DNA of 30,620 nucleotides from an uncultured Eubacteriales bacterium (GTDB lineage Bacteria > Bacillota > Clostridia > Peptostreptococcales > Anaerovoracaceae), in assembly GCA_900542565.1 (NCBI GenBank), contig UQOC01000024.1, forward strand, positions 1 to 30,620, read 5' to 3'. The notes beneath the pieces were generated by a model. That model was not told where the DNA came from and ran no database searches. It saw only the letters and a program-made list of their open reading frames with translations. This document shows positions 15,600-24,261 of this stretch, piece by piece. A program made the translations under genes and the position numbers. Position 1 is the stretch's first letter. Every line of letters begins with the position of its first letter.

Positions 15600-18422
15600 T
15601 TACCGGGCAGCCTTCCTCACATCAGCCAGGTTTGTGTGCTGGGGGTTGCCGTTGGCAAGAGGCGTGGCCTTTTCTGTAGATGTGAGCACATTTATACATC
15701 CGCCTATGTCAGCTCCGTCAGGAGCAGCCTTGTACCATCCGCCTTCACTGACAGCGATGACGCCCGGCATTATCCTTTCGGTGACTTTTGCAGTTATGCG
15801 CATGACGCCGCGGTCATTGAAAGCCTCTACCAGATCTCCATCGCAGATACCGCGGGCTGATGCATCTTCAGGATTTATCCAGAGGGCCGTAGGATCCAGC
15901 TCTCGGAGCAGGGCGTTGATCTCATGCTGAGAGTGGCACCTTCTTTTGGTATGATAGGCTATAAGCTGGAGAGGATATTTTTTGCGCAGAGGGTCTTTGG
16001 GACCTTCGGTGCATTCAATATAGCCTGCTCTGCCGGGTATTTCTTTATGCCGGTTCAGATCGTAAAGAGTCTTGGAGAAGATTTCGATCTTGCCGGAAGG
16101 CGTGCTGAAAGGCGTCCCGTTTTTAATGTTATCTTCAAATGCCACTTTTGGTTTATGATGTTTATAAACATAATAAGAGTCTTTTTTAAAGGTTTCAAAA
16201 TCAGGCAGTTCGCTTTCAACGAGGCGGCAGTTTTCGTAAGCCTGTCTTATCCAGCTTTCAAGATCAGGATTGCCGTTGTCAAATTCTTTTCCAAGTTCCA
16301 TGAGATAAGCCATTTCTCTGATCCAGTAATATTCAAACCGGCTTTCAAAAAGCGGTGAGGTTATATGGTTGCAGTAAAGGAGATAATCGGCGCGTCCCCA
16401 AGTTGCCGGGATATTATCACATTCAAAAAATGAAGCGCCCGGCAGGAGGATGTCGGCGAATTTTGCGCTGGGTGTCATGAACAGGTCAGATACGATCAAA
16501 TGATCCAGTTTGTCGCTGTCTGTGAGTATGCGGCGGGTGTTGTTTATGTTGGAATGCTGGTTTATGACAGTGCCGCTTGCTAAACTGTAAAGGACTTTTA
16601 TCCCCGAATCCAGCTTTTTAACCCCTCTCAGTCCGGTATACTCCTGATTCATGGTTTCGGGCCGGTCTATTGCTCTGGTCCATTGAAAAACCGGTATAAG
16701 TCCTGGATATGGATTTTCAGCTGCCGCCATGGATGGGCAGTCATGGCCGTCTTTGAGGTGAAACACTCCGGTGCTGCCGCCGGAAACGCCCACATTGCCT
16801 GTCATGCAGCAAAGCGCCGCAAAGCCGAAGCACGCCTGCTCACCTGTCATGGTACGCTGTGTTGCATAGCCGGGGAAAATAGCCGCAGGTTTGGATGTGG
16901 CATATTCAACAGCCAGGTCGTGGATAATATGAGCTGATATGCCGCAGATCTGTTCTGCCCAATGGGGAGTTTTTTCTATGCCGTCTTTGACTCCGAAAAC
17001 ATGGCTGTGATAACTTTCGCCGAACGGAACGCCGTCAGGCATGTGATCTTCATCGAAACCGATGCAGAACCTGTCCATAAACTCCTGATCCTGAAGCCCT
17101 TCTTTCCATATAACATAGGCCATGGCGTCTATCAGAGCCGTATCAGACGAAGGCCTTATGGGGATCCATTTGTCTGCCATGGTCAGGACCGTATCGCTCA
17201 TACGCGGGTCGATGACGATCACCTTTGTGCCATTTTCTCTGGCTTTCATGAAGAACTCTTTTGTCAATAGACCGTAATGACAGTCAGCAGGATTGAACCC
17301 CCACATGATCATCAGCTTTGAATCCAGATATGTGGATTCGTGGTTGCTGGCCGGCAGTTTTCCGTAAATATATGGCGTCGTATAGGTTGCGCAGGCTGCG
17401 CTGTAATAATTATAGAATGCAAGATATCCTCCGTCACAGGCCAAAAGGTTTTTCATAAACTGATCTCCCCTTACGGCGGAGGAAACTCCTGAAGCATTGA
17501 TGACGAAACGAGAGCCGGGACCATATTTTCTGCGTGCAGACCGGGTCGCATCAGCTATTTTCTCTACCGCTTCTTCCCAGGAGATGCGGCGGAATTTGCC
17601 CTCACCTCTTTTGGCGGTTCTTTCCATAGGAAAGCGCAGCCGTCTGGAAGTGAGGAATGTCTGGCCATAAGCCTGACCTCGCGGACAGCCGGAAAATCTT
17701 ATGGGTGTGCCGCTGGTATCCGGCTCTACAGCCAGCAGACAGCCCTCGCATACGGTAGCCAGCATCTTACATTTGCTGCCGCAGTCAGAACCGCTGGCAA
17801 AACTGATGACATGAGGTTCCTCGACACTGACAGCCGGCCTTTTTTTCCATGAATAACTGTCTGCTGATCCTGGATCGAAGGACAGAGAAGAATAAATGCC
17901 AGTTCCTGGAGGATCTTCAAGAAGGTCAAGGACAAACTTTATCTGCCCGGATGAACGGTCAAATTGATCTCTTATGGCTGAAGCGATCATATGGAGCGTA
18001 TCTACTAAAAACAGATCTTCAAAATCCATGATAGCTTTGGCACCGCTGCTCTGGTCCATGGAACCATTAAGAACGCAGGCAGCAAGATATTCAAGGAAAC
18101 GGACCTGTTCTCCGGCAAAATCCGCCGGATTTCCGTCCATGCGTACAGGTTCGTAGCCGTACGCTTTATAAAACTTTATTACATCAAGGGTCACATGGTT
18201 GAGGAGGACATCTTCACCGGTCTTGGCAACAGACGCCCACAGAGGTACATATATATCGGAATCGGTGCCATAGAACATGTCGCTGTATGTCTGTCTGTCC
18301 ATATCAAAATTGAGCCCCATAGTACTGCATAAGACTTTGAACTTATCCGGACTCTGAAAGAACACTCTCATGGCATGATATCTGATGAACTTGTCGCAGA
18401 TAGTTTGATTGGCTGATGTCAT
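15600..18422 (-). CDS. TorD-like chaperone fused to a DMSO-reductase-family molybdoenzyme
   Basis: This 940-residue protein has two parts. Residues ~1-170 are all-helical and resemble the TorD/DmsD/NarJ assembly chaperones, with DIYVPLWASV (57-65), an FYKAYGY helix and NPADFAGEQVRFLEYLAACV (98-117). Residues ~205-940 are a full Mo-bisPGD catalytic subunit. It shows a Cys set at 214, 218, 225/228 and 246 (a probable [4Fe-4S] site), RLRFPMER, ISWEEAVEKIA, YYSAAC with S341 at the usual Mo-ligand place, MWGFNPADCH, a GNVGVSGGSTG stretch and the C-terminal cofactor-binding domain ending in GNPQHTNLADV. There is no twin-arginine leader, so it is probably cytoplasmic. The start overlaps the FAD-protein gene by 4 nt. 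Substrate unknown: S- or N-oxides, or another small organic acceptor. Confidence 0.85.
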   Translation of the reverse strand: MTSANQTICDKFIRYHAMRVFFQSPDKFKVLCSTMGLNFDMDRQTYSDMFYGTDSDIYVPLWASVAKTGEDVLLNHVTLDVIKFYKAYGYEPVRMDGNPADFAGEQVRFLEYLAACVLNGSMDQSSGAKAIMDFEDLFLVDTLHMIASAIRDQFDRSSGQIKFVLDLLEDPPGTGIYSSLSFDPGSADSYSWKKRPAVSVEEPHVISFASGSDCGSKCKMLATVCEGCLLAVEPDTSGTPIRFSGCPRGQAYGQTFLTSRRLRFPMERTAKRGEGKFRRISWEEAVEKIADATRSARRKYGPGSRFVINASGVSSAVRGDQFMKNLLACDGGYLAFYNYYSAACATYTTPYIYGKLPASNHESTYLDSKLMIMWGFNPADCHYGLLTKEFFMKARENGTKVIVIDPRMSDTVLTMADKWIPIRPSSDTALIDAMAYVIWKEGLQDQEFMDRFCIGFDEDHMPDGVPFGESYHSHVFGVKDGIEKTPHWAEQICGISAHIIHDLAVEYATSKPAAIFPGYATQRTMTGEQACFGFAALCCMTGNVGVSGGSTGVFHLKDGHDCPSMAAAENPYPGLIPVFQWTRAIDRPETMNQEYTGLRGVKKLDSGIKVLYSLASGTVINQHSNINNTRRILTDSDKLDHLIVSDLFMTPSAKFADILLPGASFFECDNIPATWGRADYLLYCNHITSPLFESRFEYYWIREMAYLMELGKEFDNGNPDLESWIRQAYENCRLVESELPDFETFKKDSYYVYKHHKPKVAFEDNIKNGTPFSTPSGKIEIFSKTLYDLNRHKEIPGRAGYIECTEGPKDPLRKKYPLQLIAYHTKRRCHSQHEINALLRELDPTALWINPEDASARGICDGDLVEAFNDRGVMRITAKVTERIMPGVIAVSEGGWYKAAPDGADIGGCINVLTSTEKATPLANGNPQHTNLADVRKAAR

Positions 18423-19612
18423 CTGGCGGTCTCCTTTCCGAGGATTTCTTTTTTCAGGCTTTCCATATGGGAAAGATTGCCTATTATTGCGGCTCCGACA
18501 AGGTGGCCGCCGCAGTAGAACAGCTTTTCGAATCTTTCCCCGTGGGAAGGGTTGACAAAAAAAGTATCCATATCATCTTTAGAAGAAATGTATTTTATCT
18601 CATATTTTTTATCAGGATCTTTGCCAAGGTCGCCAAGAGCAAACAGGCTGAGCAGAGGGCTGTTTATCACCAGTGAAGTGTCGAACTTCCCCAGCAGGCT
18701 GACGGCGCCGGCTGCATTGAGGCCGGCTGTGCGGCCCTGAGCCATGGACTGGGACCAGAGGGCATAGTTGATACCGTTATGCTGGGAACAGTCTCCGGCA
18801 GCATAAATATAAGGATCTGATGTGCGGCAGTGGTCGTCTATGTCTATGGCACGCGGGACATTTACGGTGCCAGGAACTATGGATGTGCATGCCCGCACAC
18901 CGCAGGCTACGATGACCAGGTCGCATGGAAAAGACCTGCCGTCGCTGAGGACCACGCAGGCGCTGTCTGCCGCCGATGGGGCCTCGATAGCCTTGATGGA
19001 AACGCCGGTATAGACATCTATCTGGCCCTGGAGTTTTTTTTGTATGAGACCGGATATTTCTTCGTCTATCTGTCTTGTCATCAGGTACGGAGCAGCTTCA
19101 AGGACTGTCACGCCTGCGCCGTAACGCCATAGTTCGACAGCAGTTTCCAGCCCGATGACGCCGCCTCCGATGACCACCGCCTTTGCAGAAGCACGGCAGA
19201 CTTTTTTCAGGTCGAATATGTCTTCGGCACGCCTTATGGTAAAGACCATATCGCTGTCTATGCCTGTTATGGGCGGCAGAAAGTTTTCAGCTCCCGTTGC
19301 CAGTATAAGCTTGTCATAATGGTAAACTCCACGGGAAGATGTAACGGTCTTTGAGCTTGGATCCACAGCTGACACCGGCTCATCCATATGAAGATCTATG
19401 CGGTTTGCGTCGAACCACTCAAGGCTGTGTATGGTCCATTTGTCCGGATCAAAACTGTAAAAAGGGGTTTTGGTGAGCATCGGTCTTGAATACGGGAGAT
19501 TGTGTTCAGCGGTGAACATGATAACCGGACCATGGCTGTCGATCTTCCTGATAGCTTCGGCTGCGGCGATCCCGGCGATCCCGGCTCCGACTATGATATA
19601 TGTGTTACTCAT
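18419..19612 (-). CDS. FAD-dependent pyridine nucleotide-disulfide-type oxidoreductase
   Basis: This 397-residue flavoprotein resembles NADH:rubredoxin reductases and the FAD domain of NirB. The FAD dinucleotide fold starts at GAGIAG (9-14), with YSRPMLTK, an ATGAENFLPP loop, a second (NAD) fold GGGVIGLETA and the C-terminal FAD motif YAAGDCSQHNG. It has no redox-active CxxC, which fits electron transfer to an iron-sulfur partner. It overlaps the ferredoxin gene by 8 nt and the molybdoenzyme gene by 4 nt, so the three are translationally coupled. I infer that it feeds NAD(P)H electrons through the ferredoxin to the molybdoenzyme. The C-terminal ~80 residues resemble the small dimerisation domain of such reductases. 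Confidence 0.87.
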   Translation of the reverse strand: MSNTYIIVGAGIAGIAAAEAIRKIDSHGPVIMFTAEHNLPYSRPMLTKTPFYSFDPDKWTIHSLEWFDANRIDLHMDEPVSAVDPSSKTVTSSRGVYHYDKLILATGAENFLPPITGIDSDMVFTIRRAEDIFDLKKVCRASAKAVVIGGGVIGLETAVELWRYGAGVTVLEAAPYLMTRQIDEEISGLIQKKLQGQIDVYTGVSIKAIEAPSAADSACVVLSDGRSFPCDLVIVACGVRACTSIVPGTVNVPRAIDIDDHCRTSDPYIYAAGDCSQHNGINYALWSQSMAQGRTAGLNAAGAVSLLGKFDTSLVINSPLLSLFALGDLGKDPDKKYEIKYISSKDDMDTFFVNPSHGERFEKLFYCGGHLVGAAIIGNLSHMESLKKEILGKETAR

Positions 19613-20156
19613 TGTCTGCTTCCTCCGTTATGCCGCCGTCATTACTGTTTATCCTCAGATACCGGGACGACGGAGTTATATTCAGGACAGGATGGGTTAC
19701 AGACGGATCCGGAAGGAAACTCATGTCAGCGGACACATTTTCAACAGGGCCGAATTTCAGGCTGCCTGTGGGACATGCGGCGACACATAAAGGCTCAAGG
19801 CCGAGGGTGCGCCTTTGGACACAGGAGTCACATTTTTGGGTCACACCCTTTGTCTTGCTGAAAGAGATTGCTCCGTAAGGACAGTTCCACATACAGGAAC
19901 CGCATCCTATACATCTGCCGTCATCGTGCTGTATGGTGCCATCTGCCGATCTGTACATTGCGCCTGTGGGGCAGGCCTTTACGCATGCAGGATCTTCACA
20001 GTGGTTGCAGCTTCCTGAATAGGGACCCTCCATGAGCAAAGACACCCTTCTGAAAAATTCTTCGGGTTTAAGACCGTGGGATTCTTTGCATGCAACCTGG
20101 CAGGAACCGCATGCTGCGCAGGTATTCATATTGTACGAAAAACCTAATTTGTTCAT
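19605..20156 (-). CDS. DmsB-like ferredoxin with four [4Fe-4S] sites
   Basis: This 183-residue protein has 16 Cys in the DmsB/HycB arrangement: 13, 16, 19, 23; 50, 53, 58, 62; 82, 85, 88, 92; 109, 112, 124, 128. These predict four [4Fe-4S] clusters (CAACGSCQVAC, CNHCEDPACVKACP, CIGCGSCMWNCP and a split last site ending CVAACP). It is the usual electron-transfer subunit of DMSO-reductase-type enzymes. There is no DmsC/NrfD membrane anchor gene next to it. The ATG at 20156 has GAGGT just upstream on the minus strand. It is the first gene of the redox operon, with a promoter at 20188-20216. Confidence 0.93.
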   Translation of the reverse strand: MNKLGFSYNMNTCAACGSCQVACKESHGLKPEEFFRRVSLLMEGPYSGSCNHCEDPACVKACPTGAMYRSADGTIQHDDGRCIGCGSCMWNCPYGAISFSKTKGVTQKCDSCVQRRTLGLEPLCVAACPTGSLKFGPVENVSADMSFLPDPSVTHPVLNITPSSRYLRINSNDGGITEEADNE

Positions 20157-20187
20157 TGCCGTTACCTCTTAAATCTGTTACACTGTG

Positions 20188-20216
20188 ATTATACAATAAA
20201 TTCAGGAAAATGTAAT
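20188..20216 (-). promoter_or_regulatory. Promoter of the molybdoenzyme operon, abutting mobA
   Basis: Read on the minus strand, ATTACA (20216-20211) is 17 bp from a perfect TATAAT (20193-20188). The -35 box ends at the base before the mobA ATG (20217) on the opposite strand, so the promoter covers the mobA leader and ribosome site. Confidence 0.55.
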
Positions 20217-20813
20217 ATGACAGATAAGTTTTTTGAAAAAAAATCAATAGGGCTCCTGATACTGGCTGGAGGCCGTTCGCACCGCATGGGACGGGACAAA
20301 GCAGGCCTTGCGATGGCAGGCGGGACTTTTGCGGGGAATATCAGGATCGCCATGGGAGATTTTGAGGAAAAATTTTTTTCACATGACAGGGATTTTTATG
20401 GAAACCAAATGACTCTTGAAGGCTTTGAAACGCTGACTGACGAAAAGGAACTGAAAGGAAAGGGCCCGGCAGCAGGTATAGTGACGGCCCTGAAGGTATG
20501 CCGGAGCCGGTGGCTGATGGTAGTACCGTGTGACAGCCCGATGATAGACCGCATGGCGGCAGTAAGGCTGTGGAACGCCCTGAAACAGCGGGACATCATC
20601 ATGACTGCAAGGGGCAGCAGAGGTACAGAACCTCTGGTAGGCATATATCCCAAAAAGGCAGAGCCTCAGATGAGGCAGATGCTGCTTGCGGGGACATACA
20701 GGATGAGGGACATATTAGAACAGATAGGATATGAAACCGTCAGGATAGATGATGAAAAACTTGTAAACATAAACACGCCGGAAGACTATAAGGAGATGAT
20801 CGGGAGAAAATGA
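20217..20813 (+). CDS. mobA: Molybdenum cofactor guanylyltransferase
   Basis: This 198-residue nucleotidyltransferase joins GMP to molybdopterin, giving the bis-MGD cofactor of DMSO-reductase-family enzymes. The signature LILAGGRSHRMGRDKAGL lies at about 14-31, with MVVPCDSPMI near 101-110 and a C-terminal NINTPEDY. The length suits MobA. It is divergent from the molybdoenzyme operon by 60 nt, which ties the cofactor step to its likely user. AGGA lies about 9 nt upstream of the ATG. It overlaps the next gene by 4 nt. No other moa or moe genes are in the window. Confidence 0.9.
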   Translation: MTDKFFEKKSIGLLILAGGRSHRMGRDKAGLAMAGGTFAGNIRIAMGDFEEKFFSHDRDFYGNQMTLEGFETLTDEKELKGKGPAAGIVTALKVCRSRWLMVVPCDSPMIDRMAAVRLWNALKQRDIIMTARGSRGTEPLVGIYPKKAEPQMRQMLLAGTYRMRDILEQIGYETVRIDDEKLVNINTPEDYKEMIGRK

Positions 20814-22279
20814 ACAAGGGAGATATAGTAGAGATCACCATTGAAGATATTTCAAACGATGGACAGGGTATCGGAAAGGCATGCGGGCTTGCGGTATTTG
20901 TCAGCGATACGGTGGTCGGCGACAGGATAGCGGCAGAACTCATAAAACTCAAAAAAAATTACGCCATAGGCAGGATGACAGAAATGCTGGCGCCGTCTCC
21001 ATACAGGACAGATCCTGTCTGCCCATACGAAGGCCGGTGCGGCGGATGTACATACCAGAAAATGAAGTACCAGGGCCAGCTCGCATTGAAGAGGAAACAG
21101 GTATCAGATAAGCTCATGCGCCTTGGCGGTATGGGGAAGCCCAATGTCACACCGGTAATAGGGATGGAGTCTCCTTTCCGCTACAGGAATAAAGCATCAA
21201 TGCCTGTCAGCACCGGAGGCCTTTTGACAAAAAAAGGAGGTATGATCTGTCCGGTACACGAGCCGAGGATAGGCTTTTATAAAGCCAGGAGCCATGATGT
21301 CACTGACTGTACAGACTGCATGCTGCAGGCGGCGCCTGTCATGGCAGCAGCGCAGGCTGTAAGGCAGTTTATGAAAGAAGATAATTTAACTTCATATGAT
21401 GAACGGTGGGATAAGGGCCTCATGCGCCATATGGTCGTAAAGACCGCTTTCGGGACGGGAGAGGTAATGGTGATACTTGTCATAAACGGAAAGGGGATAC
21501 CTGGCATGGCTAAACTGGTACAAATGCTGGATGATGCCATAGCAGGCCTTGGACCGGCAGAAAACGGGACGGTATACAGCCTTGAAAGCGTTGTATTGAA
21601 CATCAAGAAAGGCAAGGGCTCCGAGATATTTGGAAGCGAGTGGAAAGTCGCAGCCGGAAAACATGTGATACTTGAGCATGTCGGAGGATTGGATCTTGAA
21701 ATATCGCCCCAGTCGTTTTATCAGGTGAATCCGGTCCAGATGGTGAAACTATATGAAAAAGTGCTGGAATATGCAGATCTGAGGGGAAATGAGACAGTGC
21801 TGGACATATATTGCGGAGTAGGCACCATAGGCCTTTTCTGCGCAGATCACATGAGGAAAAAAGCCGGACATGGGCAGCAAGGGGGAAAAGTCATCGGGAT
21901 CGAAGCCGTCAGGGAAGCTGTCATAGATGCAAACCGTAATGCCGTGATAAACGGCATAGTAAATGCAGTATATATCTGCGGAAAGGCTGAGGAAGAACTG
22001 CCAAAACTGAACGCAGAAGCTGATGTGGCTATATTGGATCCGCCAAGGGCAGGCTGCCGCCCTGAACTTCTCCAGGCAGTGGCTTCAGCCGGAGTAAAAA
22101 GGATAGTATATGTATCATGTGATCCGGCGACCATGGCAAGGGACATAAGAGAGCTTGCAGGACTGGGATATGAACTTTCGGAGACTGCCCCTGTGGACAT
22201 GTTCCCGTGGACAGGCCGCATAGAGGCTGTAAGCTGTCTTAAAAGAGCAGGAGGTGATGCATCAGATGCAGAAAGTTGA
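20810..22279 (+). CDS. rlmD: 23S rRNA (uracil-5-)-methyltransferase, RumA/RlmCD type
   Basis: This 489-residue enzyme methylates uracil C5 in RNA using SAM. An N-terminal TRAM domain (about 1-55) is followed by a [4Fe-4S] Cys group, C71, C77, C80 (CPYEGRCGGC) with a later Cys. Then come PQSFYQVNP, the SAM loop LDIYCGVGTIGLF, LDPPRAGC and YVSCDPATMARDI with the catalytic Cys and general-base region. Firmicute homologues (RlmCD) can modify both U747 and U1939 of 23S rRNA, and exact specificity is not visible. The start overlaps the mobA stop by 4 nt (ATGA), so they are translationally coupled although functionally unrelated. Confidence 0.9.
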   Translation: MNKGDIVEITIEDISNDGQGIGKACGLAVFVSDTVVGDRIAAELIKLKKNYAIGRMTEMLAPSPYRTDPVCPYEGRCGGCTYQKMKYQGQLALKRKQVSDKLMRLGGMGKPNVTPVIGMESPFRYRNKASMPVSTGGLLTKKGGMICPVHEPRIGFYKARSHDVTDCTDCMLQAAPVMAAAQAVRQFMKEDNLTSYDERWDKGLMRHMVVKTAFGTGEVMVILVINGKGIPGMAKLVQMLDDAIAGLGPAENGTVYSLESVVLNIKKGKGSEIFGSEWKVAAGKHVILEHVGGLDLEISPQSFYQVNPVQMVKLYEKVLEYADLRGNETVLDIYCGVGTIGLFCADHMRKKAGHGQQGGKVIGIEAVREAVIDANRNAVINGIVNAVYICGKAEEELPKLNAEADVAILDPPRAGCRPELLQAVASAGVKRIVYVSCDPATMARDIRELAGLGYELSETAPVDMFPWTGRIEAVSCLKRAGGDASDAES

Positions 22280-23636
22280 TCTTCTCAACGGGCGTATCGT
22301 CCCAACACTCATGCGCCTTACTTTGCCCATAATGGGGACTTCACTGGTACAGATGGCATATAACATTATCGACATGATATGGATAGGCCGCGTATCGGCT
22401 GATGCTGTGGCGGCTGTAGGCGCCGCCGGAATGTATCTGTGGATATCTCAGGGACTTTCCACAATACCCCGGATAGGCAGTCAGGTAAAGTCTGCTCAGG
22501 CCATAGGAGCAGGAGACATGGAGCAGGCGGCCGGATACGCACAGGCGGCCTTCCATATGGGAGGACTGCTCATGGCCGTTTTTACTGCTGTATGCCTTCT
22601 GCTCAACGGTCCTCTTATAGGATTCTTCAAGCTTAACAGCCCTGATGTCATAGCCGACGCCCGCAGCTATCTGTTCATCGTGGCCTTAGGATATGTTTTT
22701 ACATTTACCAGCCAGATATATACCGGACTTTTCACCGCAATGGGAGCCAGCACCACGGTCCTCAGTTCCACATCCGTGGGCCTTGTTGCCAATGCCATAC
22801 TGGATCCGTTGTTCATATTCGGCGTGGGGCCGTTCCCGCAGATGGGAGTTGCAGGAGCCGCTCTGGCTACCATACTTGCGCAGGGCATGGTGTGTGCCAT
22901 GTTCATAGCCGCCGGAAAGAAAGATACATTTTTATTCCCCAATGTACACCTGCTGACCAAAAGCCAGTGGAACGCATGGAAAGATGTTGCCCGCATAGGC
23001 CTTCCTGTTGCTCTGCAGAGCATATTCTTCTCTTTCCTGTCCATGGTCATAGCCAGGCTTGTGGCTGCCTGGGGAGATGCGGCCATAGCGGCCCAGAAGG
23101 TAGGGAGCCAGATAGAATCCATTTCCTTTACCACGGCAGAGGGGTTCGGAAGCGCCATAAACGCCTTCATTGCCCAGAACTTCGGAGCCGGAAGGACAGA
23201 CAGGATCAAAAAGGGATTTTCTACGGCCATAGGGATAATGATGATATGGAGCCTGTTCACATCTATCGTGCTGATAGTATTCCCGGCTCCGCTGATGAGG
23301 ATATTCGTTTCAGAAGGAAATGTCATTGAGATCGGAGTGTCTTATCTGAGGGTAATGGGATTTTCCCAGATACTCATGTGCATAGAGATCACTTCGGCCG
23401 GAGCCTTCCAGGGACTGGGCAGGCCGCTGCCGCCGGCCATATCCGGCATCCTGGGAAATCTGGCAAGGATACCTATGGCAGTATTGCTTTCTGCCACGGT
23501 ACTGGGCCTTGACGGCATATGGTGGAGCATAACCATATCAAGCTGTGCCAAAGGCATAGTCGTGTTTACATGGCTCATGGCAGTAATGCGCCGTTTTCTG
23601 GCAAGCAGCAGAGAAGATACGACTTTGCATGAATAG
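22266..23636 (+). CDS. MATE-family multidrug/Na+ or H+ antiporter
   Basis: This ~456-residue membrane protein has about twelve hydrophobic segments in two related halves and the MATE opening LTLPIMGTSLVQMAYNIIDMIWIGR. A repeat of that motif occurs in the second half (ARIGLPVALQSIFFSFLSMVIAR), followed by FIAQNFGAGRTDR and SAGAFQGLGRP. MATE proteins export cationic drugs or metabolites by ion antiport. The start is set by the ribosome site: AGGAGGTGAT (22249-22258) pairs extensively with 16S rRNA, so ATG at 22266 is well spaced. ATG at 22257 and GTG at 22254 fall inside that site. It overlaps rlmD by 14 nt. Confidence 0.9.
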   Translation: MQKVDLLNGRIVPTLMRLTLPIMGTSLVQMAYNIIDMIWIGRVSADAVAAVGAAGMYLWISQGLSTIPRIGSQVKSAQAIGAGDMEQAAGYAQAAFHMGGLLMAVFTAVCLLLNGPLIGFFKLNSPDVIADARSYLFIVALGYVFTFTSQIYTGLFTAMGASTTVLSSTSVGLVANAILDPLFIFGVGPFPQMGVAGAALATILAQGMVCAMFIAAGKKDTFLFPNVHLLTKSQWNAWKDVARIGLPVALQSIFFSFLSMVIARLVAAWGDAAIAAQKVGSQIESISFTTAEGFGSAINAFIAQNFGAGRTDRIKKGFSTAIGIMMIWSLFTSIVLIVFPAPLMRIFVSEGNVIEIGVSYLRVMGFSQILMCIEITSAGAFQGLGRPLPPAISGILGNLARIPMAVLLSATVLGLDGIWWSITISSCAKGIVVFTWLMAVMRRFLASSREDTTLHE

Positions 23637-23651
23637 AGACAGGCGACAAAA

Positions 23652-24230
23652 ATGGTAAAGAATAAAAATACTACTGCCATAGTGGTCATGGTGGTACTGG
23701 CGGCAGTCCTTGTGCTGACAGGGATGGTCGCTGTACATTATGCAGGAGATGATCGAAGCGGGGAAATATCGGTGGATATGGAATACATAAGCATAGCCGA
23801 TAAGAATTTCAGCGTGAAAGTGCCGGAAAGCTTTACATTGCTGGAGGATTCCCTGAAAAACAAAAAATACAGCGGGGATGTGCCTGATATTGTCTTTTCC
23901 AACGATAATGCAACGGTAAACCTTGCCGTCAGCATTTCGGGTGCAGAAATGTCCGAAAGCCAGGTAGGTCCGTTCAGAAACCATATGGACAATATGATGG
24001 AAAGCATGGGATGCCGCATCCTGTCCTCTGAGGAATACCAGGTGGATGGACATACGGTGGCCAATATGAGATTTATCAGTCAGGCTGCCGATGGAGAGAT
24101 ATACAATAATATGGCATTCTTTTCTGAGGACGGCAAGATGACCGCCATAAGCTTCAACTGTACGGAAGAGCTCAGGGAACAGTGGCAGGAAACCGGTGAT
24201 GAGATGATAGAGTCTCTTGTTTTCATATGA
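23652..24230 (+). CDS. Membrane-anchored extracytoplasmic protein, unknown function
   Basis: The 192-residue protein begins with a short basic stretch and one hydrophobic helix (about 9-30) without a lipobox Cys, so it is a signal anchor or secreted protein. The remainder is a soluble beta-rich domain: ...ADKNFSVKVPESFTLLEDS..., a VFSNDNATVNLAVSISG strand pair and a final DEMIESLVFI. This pattern resembles DcrB/PsbP-like folds by eye only. The gene lies 15 nt after the MATE gene and 31 nt before the CmpB-like gene, within the same run. No catalytic motif is visible. Confidence 0.7.
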   Translation: MVKNKNTTAIVVMVVLAAVLVLTGMVAVHYAGDDRSGEISVDMEYISIADKNFSVKVPESFTLLEDSLKNKKYSGDVPDIVFSNDNATVNLAVSISGAEMSESQVGPFRNHMDNMMESMGCRILSSEEYQVDGHTVANMRFISQAADGEIYNNMAFFSEDGKMTAISFNCTEELREQWQETGDEMIESLVFI

Positions 24231-24261
24231 TGCCTATCAGGCAGACAGGGGGATATTTGGA

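Noticed and set aside
22667..23326. 219-codon minus-strand open frame inside the MATE gene
   Set aside because: It mirrors hydrophobic coding of the real gene, has no ribosome site and shows no family motif.
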